Shown: positions 1-6,439 of the stretch, one piece after another
Layout of the letters: each line of letters opens with the position of its first letter
How positions within the stretch are numbered: the stretch's first letter is position 1
Assembly (NCBI GenBank): GCA_021295675.1
Contig: JAGWBY010000005.1
Span: 71,931-79,791, forward strand
Direction of reading: 5' to 3'
Origin: Candidatus Latescibacterota bacterium
GTDB lineage: Bacteria; Latescibacterota; UBA2968; UBA8231
Length of the DNA stretch: 7,861 bases
The notes under the pieces: generated by a model
What the model was told of the DNA's origin: nothing
The model's input: only the letters and a program-made list of their open reading frames with translations
Databases searched by the model: none
Made by a program: the position numbers and the translations under genes

Positions 1-312
1 CAGCACCAGTTGGGTCGGATTCTTGATCGCCAGACTCAGGAACATATCCTCGCCGCCGCGGCCCGGACGCCATTCCGACGCCTGCCGCCACAGCGGTTTG
101 TAGTTGTCGTCGTAGTAGGCCGCTCCCCCCTTGCACATCACCACCTCCACCCCCCATTCGGCAAACTTGGGAAAGTCACCGCGACAAGTGCTCGCGTCTT
201 TTTTGCCCAAGTCAATATCGTCGATCACGAAGCGGGGATGGGTCAGATTTAACCCCAGCATATCGCATACTGTATGCGGCCAAATGCGGCCGGAAGGCAA
301 TCTCATGGTCAT
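1..312 (-). CDS. N-terminal 104 residues of an unidentified protein, cut by the window edge (possible M19 dipeptidase-like)
   Basis: On the minus strand an open frame starts at ATG 312-310 (a second ATG is two codons later) and stays open to base 1, giving 104 residues with no stop. The start lies one base past the aldolase stop codon (316-314), typical of translational coupling in an operon. The upstream GGTGA is only a weak ribosome binding site. Visible blocks are VCDMLGLNLTHPRFVIDDID, then DFPKFAEWGVEVVMCKGG, then a Tyr/Asp/Trp-rich stretch and ED-MFLSLAIKNPTQLVL. The order of an Asp near the N-terminus, a long charged segment and a FPKFAEWGVEVV helix/strand faintly recalls the start of membrane-dipeptidase (M19) proteins. 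However, the family's HxD metal motif would read VCD here, so the first His is missing. I do not recognise it firmly. The frame and the coupling are the strong evidence; the function is a guess. Confidence 0.6.
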   Translation of the reverse strand, partial: MTMRLPSGRIWPHTVCDMLGLNLTHPRFVIDDIDLGKKDASTCRGDFPKFAEWGVEVVMCKGGAAYYDDNYKPLWRQASEWRPGRGGEDMFLSLAIKNPTQLVL

Positions 313-313
313 C

Positions 314-1090
314 TTATTCACCGAGCGCTTGGTCGAAATCCCGGCGGCAATCGGCCAAAACCTGCGCCAAGGCAAAATCGCCGCCATACGCCAGCATCTG
401 CGCTCCTTGGGCGCGGTATTTGGCCAGCAACTCGGGAGTGCCGGCGGGTATCCCCCAAGCTTTGCCGTGTTTTTGCGCCGCCGCCGCGACGTTGGCGACG
501 GCCTGATCGAGATCGACATCCCCCCCGGCCAACCCGAGCCGCAACCCCAAATCCGCCGGGCCGACGAACAGCCCGTCCACCCCCTCGACCGCGGCGATTT
601 CCTCGACATTGGCCAGCGCTTGCGGGGTTTCGATCTGCAAGACGACGAAGGTCTCGCGATTGGCGTCGTCGATATAGGTACTGCCCTCGTGCCATACGTC
701 GAGACCAAAATCGGCATCCAAACCCGCCCCATCCAAACCGCGATTGCCCAATGGTGGGTACTTCACCGCCGCGACGATCTGACGCGCCAAGTCCGCATCG
801 GAAACCAGCGGCATCATCAGACCGGTCGCCCCGTCTTCGAGATAGCGGTAGAGACGGGTGCGCTCAAGCGTCGGGGCCCGCAACATGCAATCAATATCGC
901 AGGCGCGACACAAGGCCAACAGGCCCTGAACCTCGCGTTGATCCATCGCCCGGTGTTCCAAGTCGAGCCAGATGCCGTCATAGCCGTTGTGGGCGGCATA
1001 GCGCACGAAGAACGGCAGATAATGCCCGAGGCCACAAATGCGGGCACACTGCCCCGTGCGCATTTTGTCCAAGACTTTGCTCTTTCTCAT
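314..1090 (-). CDS. HpcH/HpaI family aldolase (2-oxo acid, class II pyruvate aldolase type)
   Basis: A 258-residue protein of the usual length (about 250-270) for HpcH/HpaI aldolases, which are soluble TIM-barrel enzymes that reversibly split 4-hydroxy-2-oxo acids into pyruvate and an aldehyde using a divalent metal. Visible family landmarks: WLDLEHRAMD at 41-50 (E45-H46, His as catalytic base), the substrate-binding Arg in MLRAPT (R71), MMPLV at 92-96, the YPPLGNRG loop at 111-118, metal ligand Glu in LQIETPQAL (E154), and FVGPADLGLRLG at 175-186 with the second metal ligand D180. All key residues seem present, so the enzyme should be active. The start is ATG 1090-1088, preceded by a GGGGA at very short spacing. 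It sits 42 bases after the aminotransferase stop and 1 base before the next gene, so probably in one operon. The substrate cannot be told; 2,4-dihydroxyhept-2-enedioate aldolase is a common but unreliable label for this family. Confidence 0.93.
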   Translation of the reverse strand: MRKSKVLDKMRTGQCARICGLGHYLPFFVRYAAHNGYDGIWLDLEHRAMDQREVQGLLALCRACDIDCMLRAPTLERTRLYRYLEDGATGLMMPLVSDADLARQIVAAVKYPPLGNRGLDGAGLDADFGLDVWHEGSTYIDDANRETFVVLQIETPQALANVEEIAAVEGVDGLFVGPADLGLRLGLAGGDVDLDQAVANVAAAAQKHGKAWGIPAGTPELLAKYRAQGAQMLAYGGDFALAQVLADCRRDFDQALGE

Positions 1091-1132
1091 ATTCCCCGCT
1101 TTGATAGAGGGTTGCGTTGTGCCAATAGTATA

Positions 1133-1897
1133 TTACCGCAAATACGCCTGCTCCACCTTCGCAAACGCCTCGGCAATATTCGCCACCTCCCGCGCGGCAA
1201 AATTCTCGTGAACAACCGCAGCAACGGCATTGGGACAGGGGAACTCTGCATTGCGGTTTCCCCGATACGCCGGCAATCCCCACGGATAGTCGCTACCTGG
1301 AAAGACCTGCCGCTCCTTAAACCATATCATCTCAGAGGGGATATAGCGGTACGTGGCCGTCAGCGGAATGCCCTCGGCGGCCACGGCCCGGGCAAAGCCG
1401 TCTTTGTCCACCCGCAGCTTGAGCTTGTCAGCATCTACGTGGAAGCGCATAAACCAGTACACCCCCTCCGACTCGGCCACCTGCCATCCCAACCGCACCG
1501 ACTTGCACTCGGCAATGGCCTCTTCGATTTGCGCCGCTACCTGCCGTCGTCTAGCGATCATCGCATCGAGCTTTCTTAGCTGCACCCGCCCGATGGCAGC
1601 AGCCAAGTCGTTGCCGTTGAGATTGAGCCCAGCGCGCAGGTTAGAGGTCGCCTCCGTATTAAAGGGCTTGCCTCGGTCGGCAAAGCGCTTGGCCTCCCAG
1701 CAGAGTTCTTCGTCGCGGGTAAAAACCACCCCACCCTGCGGACCCGTTGCGTGGTGCTTGCCACTCATGGTCGAAAAAGCCGCCGCCGTGCCCAACGATC
1801 CCGCTAACTGCCCCTTATAGCGCGCCCCGTGGGCCTGGGCGCAATCCTCGATGACCGGTATGCCGCGCTCCTCGGCCAGCGCCAAAATCGGCGTCAT
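1133..1897 (-). CDS. C-terminal part of the same frameshifted DegT/DnrJ/EryC1/StrS aminotransferase
   Basis: This part carries the catalytic core of the enzyme. The first in-frame Met (1897-1895) is internal to the family, not a natural start; family-like sequence continues upstream as HIAGEPAD. Seen here: IPVIEDCAQAHGA at 13-25 (D18 would bind the PLP pyridine nitrogen), FSTMSGKHHATGPQGGVVFT at 41-60 with the Schiff-base lysine K47, a Gly-Asn region NLRAGLNLNGNDLAAAIGRVQLRKLD, an RRRQ helix, and a C-terminal domain ending NIAEAFAKVEQAYLR before TAA 1135-1133. In the repaired protein these residues become about D162 and K191. K-HHATG-PQGG departs a little from the commoner K-x-x-TTGEGG. The aldolase follows after 42 bases. 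Substrate unknown. No other damage is visible, so the lesion is recent, an assembly or read error, or bypassed by recoding. Confidence 0.88.
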   Translation of the reverse strand: MTPILALAEERGIPVIEDCAQAHGARYKGQLAGSLGTAAAFSTMSGKHHATGPQGGVVFTRDEELCWEAKRFADRGKPFNTEATSNLRAGLNLNGNDLAAAIGRVQLRKLDAMIARRRQVAAQIEEAIAECKSVRLGWQVAESEGVYWFMRFHVDADKLKLRVDKDGFARAVAAEGIPLTATYRYIPSEMIWFKERQVFPGSDYPWGLPAYRGNRNAEFPCPNAVAAVVHENFAAREVANIAEAFAKVEQAYLR

Positions 1898-2330
1898 ATC
1901 CGCTGGTTCGCCGGCAATGTGTGTGGGGCGTCAGCACCGCCGCGATCTGCTCCGCCCCGGCGTTGAACGATCCCGGTGCGGCATCGGCAACCACTGGCAC
2001 TTGGCACAACAACGCCGCGGGCATCGCCCCACCCGGATCGGTAATCGGCGGAATCACCACCTCGCCAGCCGCTTCTAGCTTTAGAGCTCCCAATGCCGCG
2101 TAAAGCGCCGAGGTCCCCGAGTTGACCAAATCGGCGTAGCCACCTCCCATGAATGCGGCGAACTCCCGCTCATAGGACAATTCCTCTGGACCACTGTAGC
2201 CGATTGCATTACCGCTCTCCTGCGCTTCAGAGAACAGCCGCAGCGCGACCTGACGCTCCTCATCCCCAAAAAGATACCGTTTGGGAAATGGAGTCTCTCG
2301 GACCTTGGGTCCCCCATCTATTGCCAACAT
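1815..2330 (-). CDS. N-terminal part of a frameshifted DegT/DnrJ/EryC1/StrS aminotransferase
   Basis: This is the 5' part of a fold-type-I PLP enzyme of the DegT family, which transfers amino groups onto keto-sugars and related cyclic ketones. It starts at ATG 2330-2328 with a good ribosome binding site (AAAGGA, 8 bases upstream). Residues 1-135 look like family sequence: LAIDGGPKVRETPFPKR near the start, the phosphate-binding NSGTSALYAALGAL at 70-83, VVIPPITDPGGAMPAALLCQ at 91-110 and PVVADAAPGSFNAGAEQIAAVLTP up to 135. After that the frame reads through low-complexity sequence (Arg/Gly/His-rich) to a TAA at 1817-1815, clearly a wrong-frame tail. The true continuation, HIAGEPADMTPILALAEERG, lies in the other frame. 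As it stands the product lacks the catalytic Lys and cannot work. With one base removed from the CCCC tract, the two parts join into a 398-residue protein of normal family length. Confidence 0.85.
   Translation of the reverse strand: MLAIDGGPKVRETPFPKRYLFGDEERQVALRLFSEAQESGNAIGYSGPEELSYEREFAAFMGGGYADLVNSGTSALYAALGALKLEAAGEVVIPPITDPGGAMPAALLCQVPVVADAAPGSFNAGAEQIAAVLTPHTHCRRTSGYDADFGAGRGARHTGHRGLRPGPRGAL
1918..1928 (-). other. Frameshift site in the aminotransferase (CCCC next to CACACACA)
   Basis: On the minus strand the reading is ACG CCC CAC ACA CAT, after which family similarity moves to the +1 frame. Removing one C gives ACG CCC ACA CAC ATT GCC GGC, i.e. T-P-T-H-I-A-G-E-P-A-D, which fits the family pattern P-x-H-(I/L)-x-G-x-P. 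Adding one CA unit instead gives T-P-H-T-H-I-A-G and also restores the frame, with one residue more. The site joins a 4-base homopolymer (plus GGGG 1925-1928) to a dinucleotide run (plus TGTGTGTG 1918-1925), so slippage or a read error are both easy. Confidence 0.8.
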
Positions 2331-2338
2331 TATAAATT

Positions 2339-2344
2339 TCCTTT
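2339..2344 (-). promoter_or_regulatory. Ribosome binding site of the aminotransferase
   Basis: The minus strand reads AAAGGA, then 8 bases (AATTTATA-type spacer), then ATG at 2330-2328. It fixes the start of the aminotransferase and therefore the left-hand cluster's first gene. Confidence 0.7.
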
Positions 2345-2360
2345 TTCGACCTTTCTCGAC
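2341..2360. repeat. 10-bp imperfect tandem repeat in the divergent intergenic region
   Basis: CTTTTTCGAC is followed directly by CTTTCTCGAC, with one mismatch in ten. It lies just upstream of the aminotransferase start and overlaps its ribosome binding site. It may be chance or an operator half-site pair. The rest of the 117-base gap between the divergent genes (2331-2447) shows no clear -35/-10 pair on either strand, only a CATAAT at 2425-2430 near the MFS start. Confidence 0.45.
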
Positions 2361-2447
2361 GGTATGCCACTGGCGCTAGTCAGAGACACGCCGGTAATTT
2401 AGCGAGATCGCACCACTCGCCGCCCATAATAGTACACCACTACTGAT

Positions 2448-3707
2448 TTGCACAAAAGACACGACCCCTACTCCAGCCTGCGCGTCCCGCTCTTCCGGCG
2501 TTATCTCATCGCCTCCTCACTGGTGCGGATGGGTACGGCCGCCCAAGGTTTGGCCATCGGTTGGGAGGTGTACGACCGCACTGGCCAAGCGCTCTCCCTC
2601 GGCATGGTCGGCCTCGTCCAAGCCATCCCCATGCTGCTGTTGACCCTGCCCGCCGGGTATCTAGCCGACGTCTTCGACCGCCGCAAACTGATGATGCTTA
2701 GTCTAGCCGGAGCGACGCTCGCCTCGCTGGCCTTGGCCGTCTTTAGCTGGTACCAGATGCCTATCCTCTGGATGTACGTGCTGCTCTTTTTGGACTCGTC
2801 CTTCCTCCGCCTAGGCTGGCCCGCACAACGAGCCATTGCGCCCTTGCTGGTGCCAGACGCGCTCTTTGAAAACGCCGCCAAGTGGGCAACCAGCTTGCAG
2901 CAGATCATCGGCATTGCCGGACCAGCCATCGGTGGTTTTGTCATCGCCTTCAATCTCCAAGCCGCCTATGTCCTCAGCGCCATTTCCTCCGCGGCCTTCA
3001 TCCTCTTCCTCAGCACCATGATCTTGCCGCCCGCCCCGCGCATCCAAGGGGGCAATATGTTCGCTCAAATCGCCGTTGGGCTGCGCTTCGTCCGCGACCA
3101 GCCACTCCTCCTCGGCGCGATCTCGCTCGATCTGTTCGCCGTCCTCTTAGGCGGCGCAGTGTACCTCCTGCCCATCTTCGCCCGCGAGATCATCGACCTC
3201 AGCTCCGTCGGCCTCGCACCCGAAGCCGCACTTGGCTGGCTGGTCGCGGCCCCCGCCATCGGTGCCACCATCACCGCCTTGGCCATCGCTCATTTGCCGC
3301 CTATTCGCCGCTCTGGCAAGACCCTCCTCTGGTGCGTGGCTGGCTTTGGGGCGGCGACCATTCTCTTTGGCCTGTCGCAAAACTTTTGGTTTTCGCTGCT
3401 GATGCTGGCGCTGACTGGTGCCTTCGACAACGTCAGCATGGTCATCCGCCGCGTCATCTCGCAGATGGGCACGCCCAACGAGATGCGAGGCCGGGTCCAG
3501 GCCGTCTCCGCCATCTTCGTCGGTGCATCCAACGAGATCGGCGGCTTTGAGTCCGGGCTGGTGGCCCAGCTTTTCAATCCGGTCTTCTCCGTCGTCAGCG
3601 GCGGCATCGGCACGTTGCTGGTCGTCGCCGCTTGGACGGGCCTTTTTCCCTCGCTGAGAAACTTGGGCAGCCTCGCGTCGCTGACGGGCCAGCACTCGGC
3701 CAAATGA
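2448..3707 (+). CDS. MFS transporter, EntS-like (MFS_3) exporter family
   Basis: A 419-residue, 12-helix major facilitator superfamily protein of normal length for an inner-membrane, proton-driven exporter. The short Arg-rich N-terminus (PLFRRYLIASSLVRMG) leads into helix 1. The loop 2-3 signature appears as GYLADVFDRRK at 70-80. A second-half block, FDNVSMVIRR...GTPNEMRGRVQAVSAIFVGASNEIGGFESG at about 326-366, resembles the subfamily that includes the enterobactin exporter EntS and related drug exporters. The start chosen is TTG at 2448: a TAG stop in frame at 2430-2432 rules out anything further upstream, and the next Met (about residue 28) would remove most of helix 1. No Shine-Dalgarno is visible, and a CATAAT lies only about 18 bases upstream, so a very short leader is possible. 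The receptor gene follows in the same direction after 89 bases. The substrate cannot be read from sequence. Confidence 0.88.
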   Translation: MHKRHDPYSSLRVPLFRRYLIASSLVRMGTAAQGLAIGWEVYDRTGQALSLGMVGLVQAIPMLLLTLPAGYLADVFDRRKLMMLSLAGATLASLALAVFSWYQMPILWMYVLLFLDSSFLRLGWPAQRAIAPLLVPDALFENAAKWATSLQQIIGIAGPAIGGFVIAFNLQAAYVLSAISSAAFILFLSTMILPPAPRIQGGNMFAQIAVGLRFVRDQPLLLGAISLDLFAVLLGGAVYLLPIFAREIIDLSSVGLAPEAALGWLVAAPAIGATITALAIAHLPPIRRSGKTLLWCVAGFGAATILFGLSQNFWFSLLMLALTGAFDNVSMVIRRVISQMGTPNEMRGRVQAVSAIFVGASNEIGGFESGLVAQLFNPVFSVVSGGIGTLLVVAAWTGLFPSLRNLGSLASLTGQHSAK

Positions 3708-3734
3708 GAGATTGGCGCTTGCTAGTTTGAACCC

Positions 3735-3763
3735 TTCACGCGTCCTGCCAAATTTGTTATAGA
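3735..3763 (+). promoter_or_regulatory. Possible weak promoter of the TonB-dependent receptor
   Basis: TTCACG (3735-3740), a 17-base spacer and TATAGA (3758-3763) lie in the 89-base gap before the receptor. Each hexamer matches the sigma70 consensus at about 4 of 6 positions. A second TATAGG follows at 3764. The local AT-rich patch is the main support; the -35 is weak and the gene could equally be read through from the MFS gene. Confidence 0.3.
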
Positions 3764-3786
3764 TATAGGTATTGTCACCCAATCGC

Positions 3787-3792
3787 AGGAGG
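3787..3792 (+). promoter_or_regulatory. Strong ribosome binding site of the TonB-dependent receptor
   Basis: A consensus AGGAGG lies 4 bases (TCCC) before ATG 3797. It fixes the receptor start, which also begins a good signal peptide. Confidence 0.85.
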
Positions 3793-3796
3793 TCCC

Positions 3797-6316
3797 ATGA
3801 AATTCGTCCGCACCATTGTCGCCATACTGGCTGTACAACTAGCTCAAGATGCTCATGGGCAGATTGCGGTCTCAGGCACCGTGGTTTCGGCTGAAACCGG
3901 CGATACCTTACCGGGCACAACGGTCGTCATTGAGGGCACATCCATCGGGACGATGACCGACCAAGACGGAGCCTATTCGATTGACCTTCGGTCGCCGGAG
4001 GACATTCTAATTTTTTCCTTTGTGGGATTCCGGCCAAAGCGACTGGCGATAAGTCTAGGCGTCACCACGCTTGATGTTCGTTTGGAACCGAGCGTCGTCG
4101 GCCTCGAGGGAATCAGCGTCGTTGCCGAGGAACCTCGAATCTTCGCGAGCAACGTCGTCGCCGAGCCGATGATCCTGCAGCAGTCGAACATCACCAGCGT
4201 GACGTCGGTGGTCGACAACCTGCCCGGGGTATCCATCCAAGAGGGTGATGCGTACGGCTTTGACGACTGGTCGAGCAACGTCGCCGTGCGCGGCTTTCAG
4301 GTGACCATCAGCGAGGCGCAGATCGGCACGACCATCGACGGGTTCCCCAACGGTACATCCGACTACTTCAGCGGTGCCAAGGCCAACCGGTTCATCGACC
4401 CGATGAACCTCGGCGGCGTCGAGGTGTCCCAGGGGACGGCCGACATTGCCTCCCGGTCGGTCGAGGCGCTGGGCGGCACCTTCAACTACCTGACAGACGA
4501 TCCGGCGGCTGAGCGGACCTACACTACATCGACTACCATCGGCGAGAACGAAGGCCAGCGGTTCTACATGCGCCTCGACACCGGGCCGCTGTTCGGCCGT
4601 GAGGCCCACGCGTGGATCGCCGCGGTCCGACAGGAGGCGACCGACTGGGTGCAGGGTTCGGCGCGGAACGAACGGGAGCACGTGGCCGCCAAGCTGGTCT
4701 CGTCGCACAGGCACCTCGATCTCACCGGCCATATCTCGTATGACAGCATCCACGAGGACGCCTACCAGCGGCTCTACAGCGAGGGCGACTTCAGGGCGAA
4801 CCCGCGCTGGGACCGCCTGGTGGGCGACTGGCCGGGTGTCCCGTACCTGAATCAGTTCTACCGGCCCGGCTGGCAGACCCGGCGGAACAACACCTTGGCC
4901 TACCTGAAGGCGGACTGGTCGCTCGACGCCATATCCATGAGCGGCGGACTCTATTTCCATCGCAATCGGGGCCGCGGCGATTGGCTGCCCCCCTACATCG
5001 TCGACGTCACCGACGACGGCGGTGGCCCAGAATCGGAGCTGATGGGCCGGCCACCAGTGCAAGGCGGCACCCAACTCGGGCTGATCCGCTTCGTGAACCG
5101 GGACGGCGTCGCCGTCGGGCCGGTCGCCGGGTGCACGTCGTCCTACATCTTCAACTACTACGGAGCGGGCGGCCCAGAGGTCGATCCTGCGTGCCACCCG
5201 GATGCTACTGCGGTGCAGTCGTACCGCCACAGCCACTATGGGAAGGACCGCGTCGGCATCACGCTCGACGAAGAGTGGTTCACCACCATCGGCACCGCCG
5301 GCAGCACACTGCGCGCCGGCATCTGGTACGAGGACTCGCGGCGGTACCTAGGCCGGGACTGGCATCAGATGCTGGATCCGACGCTCAGCTTCGACTGGAA
5401 CGAGCAGGCCTACTGGCACCAGTATGAGTGGGATTGCCCGCAACATATCTTCAAGTGGTACGCCGAGGAGACGATCTTCGCCGGCCCGTTGTCCCTGAGC
5501 GGCGGCGTCAAGCAGTTCCTAGTCGGCGTGTCGCGCGAAGACCAGTTCAACGTCGACCCGGACCTCGAGGTCGATTCGGATTCGGATCTGCTCTTCTCCG
5601 GCGGCATTACATACGAGACGCCGGTCGAGGGCCTCGACCTGTTCGCCGGCTATTCGGAGAACTTCAGGGCGATCAGCGCTACGCTCCTCGAGGTGCCGGG
5701 CCGGAGCCTAGATCTGCTTGAGCCCGAGACCGCCTCGAACATCGACGTCGGACTGCAGTACGCGGGAGAACGGCTGGCCCTGAGCGCCACGTGGTACACC
5801 ATCGACTTCGAGAACCGCATCTTCTACCTCGGCCCAACGACGGCCGCCGGTCCCAACTACCTCATCCCGGGCGGCGGTGCCTATTTCAACGCCGGCGGCC
5901 TCCAAACGAACGGCTTGGAGTTTTCGGCAACGGTGCGGATGCCGCAGCAGATATCCTTCTACACGGCCGCCACACTCAACAACTCGGAGTATATCGGAAG
6001 CGGTGATCCCCTCGTTGACGAAAGCCAGAACATCGTTGCGGGGACCGACGTCACCGGCGTACCAGACAAGCTGTGGGTCGTCTCACTCGATCGGACCGGG
6101 CCTTTCCGCACGGGACTGACGGCCAAGTACACATCGTCGCGGCGCGTCAGCCTGACGGCAGACTGGTACACGGACGCCTATTGGCTGGCGGACGCGTATG
6201 TCAGTTTCTCCGGCGAGGCGCTGGGTCCTTTGCTCCGATCGACGGAGTTTTCGCTCGTGGCCAACAATCTGCTCGACAGGGCCTATCTGTCCGCTATCAC
6301 CGAGAACGCGGCCTAG
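3797..6316 (+). CDS. TonB-dependent outer-membrane receptor with carboxypeptidase-regulatory-like N-terminal domain, ending at a premature TAG
   Basis: An outer-membrane, TonB-ExbBD-energised importer of 839 residues as read. Order: signal peptide 1-21 (K2, R5, hydrophobic core, cleavage likely after AHG), a CarboxypepD_reg-like beta-sandwich at about 23-98 (SGTVVSAETGDTLPGTTVVI, DQDGAYSIDL, FSFVGFRPK), a linker with EGISVVAEEP at 104-113 that may act as TonB box, the plug at about 115-235 (VVDNLPGVSIQEGD, NVAVRGFQV, TIDGFPNG, GGVEVSQGTADIASRSVEALGGTFNY), then the 22-strand barrel. Two Cys (446 and 466) in a Gly/Tyr-rich long loop may form an extracellular disulfide. The end NNLLDRAYLSAITENAA is family-like but stops one strand early: the last strand follows the TAG in the same frame. 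No SusD-type partner is nearby, so a siderophore, cofactor or other small ligand is as likely as a glycan. The ligand is unknown. Without the last strand, folding by the BAM machinery would be poor. Confidence 0.93.
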   Translation: MKFVRTIVAILAVQLAQDAHGQIAVSGTVVSAETGDTLPGTTVVIEGTSIGTMTDQDGAYSIDLRSPEDILIFSFVGFRPKRLAISLGVTTLDVRLEPSVVGLEGISVVAEEPRIFASNVVAEPMILQQSNITSVTSVVDNLPGVSIQEGDAYGFDDWSSNVAVRGFQVTISEAQIGTTIDGFPNGTSDYFSGAKANRFIDPMNLGGVEVSQGTADIASRSVEALGGTFNYLTDDPAAERTYTTSTTIGENEGQRFYMRLDTGPLFGREAHAWIAAVRQEATDWVQGSARNEREHVAAKLVSSHRHLDLTGHISYDSIHEDAYQRLYSEGDFRANPRWDRLVGDWPGVPYLNQFYRPGWQTRRNNTLAYLKADWSLDAISMSGGLYFHRNRGRGDWLPPYIVDVTDDGGGPESELMGRPPVQGGTQLGLIRFVNRDGVAVGPVAGCTSSYIFNYYGAGGPEVDPACHPDATAVQSYRHSHYGKDRVGITLDEEWFTTIGTAGSTLRAGIWYEDSRRYLGRDWHQMLDPTLSFDWNEQAYWHQYEWDCPQHIFKWYAEETIFAGPLSLSGGVKQFLVGVSREDQFNVDPDLEVDSDSDLLFSGGITYETPVEGLDLFAGYSENFRAISATLLEVPGRSLDLLEPETASNIDVGLQYAGERLALSATWYTIDFENRIFYLGPTTAAGPNYLIPGGGAYFNAGGLQTNGLEFSATVRMPQQISFYTAATLNNSEYIGSGDPLVDESQNIVAGTDVTGVPDKLWVVSLDRTGPFRTGLTAKYTSSRRVSLTADWYTDAYWLADAYVSFSGEALGPLLRSTEFSLVANNLLDRAYLSAITENAA

Positions 6317-6364
6317 CTCGGCGCGCCGCGGACGGTTTCAATGACCGCGACCGTTTCTTTTTAA
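6314..6364 (+). other. Premature amber codon and in-frame remainder of the receptor's last beta-strand
   Basis: TAG 6314-6316 interrupts the receptor. The same frame continues as LGAPRTVSMTATVSF and ends at TAA 6362-6364, giving 855 residues in all if the TAG is read. TonB-dependent receptors usually close with an aromatic residue plus LGAPRT, an alternating strand and a terminal Phe, the BAM recognition signal. A single G-to-A change turning TGG (Trp) into TAG explains it exactly. The remainder shows no further decay, which argues for a recent mutation, a base-call error, or readthrough of TAG. Confidence 0.85.
6331..6362 (+). terminator. Possible weak intrinsic terminator at the receptor's end
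   Basis: GACGGT (6331-6336) can pair with ACCGTT (6350-6355, the outer pair being G-T) across a 13-base loop, followed by TCTTTTT. The stem is short and the bases also encode the repeated Thr-Val of the last strand, so the pairing may be incidental. Confidence 0.25.
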
Positions 6365-6398
6365 GCGAAGCGCGAAGGGACGAGAATCGTACGCCTAG

Positions 6399-6427
6399 TT
6401 GACAAAATTAGCATTGCAAATTACAAT
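6399..6427 (+). promoter_or_regulatory. Near-consensus sigma70 promoter for the DUF3800 gene
   Basis: A perfect -35 TTGACA (6399-6404), an exact 17-base AT-rich spacer and a -10 TACAAT (6422-6427, one mismatch from TATAAT). It is by far the best promoter in the window. Transcription should begin near 6434, leaving a leader of about 115 nt before the DUF3800 start at 6550. Strength this close to consensus usually implies that a repressor is needed. Confidence 0.75.
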
Positions 6428-6439
6428 GTGTAATACATT
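6420..6439. repeat. Two overlapping palindromes on the -10 element and start site (candidate operator)
   Basis: ATTACA-ATG-TGTAAT (6420-6434) is a perfect 6-bp inverted repeat with a 3-base centre covering the -10. AATGT-GTAAT-ACATT (6425-6439) is a second inverted repeat with 5-bp arms. Palindromes at this position are typical of repressor operators. No regulator gene is visible in the window. AT-rich sequence makes short palindromes likelier by chance. Confidence 0.45.

Noticed and set aside
131..1579. Long plus-strand open frame of 482 codons opposite the aldolase and aminotransferase
   Set aside because: It lies antisense to two genes with clear family motifs, is rich in Arg/Gly/Pro/His/Gln with no domain-like pattern, and is the usual mirror frame of high-GC coding sequence.
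3712..3751. TTGGC/GCCAA pairing after the MFS gene as a terminator
   Set aside because: Only five pairs across a 30-base loop and no T tract.
3147..3920. Minus-strand open frame of 257 codons across the MFS gene and receptor start
   Set aside because: It spans two well-supported plus-strand genes and the promoter gap; its composition is that of an antisense shadow.
4055..5236. Minus-strand open frame of 393 codons inside the receptor gene
   Set aside because: Val/Arg/Gly/Asp-rich with no recognisable motif, antisense to the receptor's plug and barrel; a mirror frame of biased codon use.
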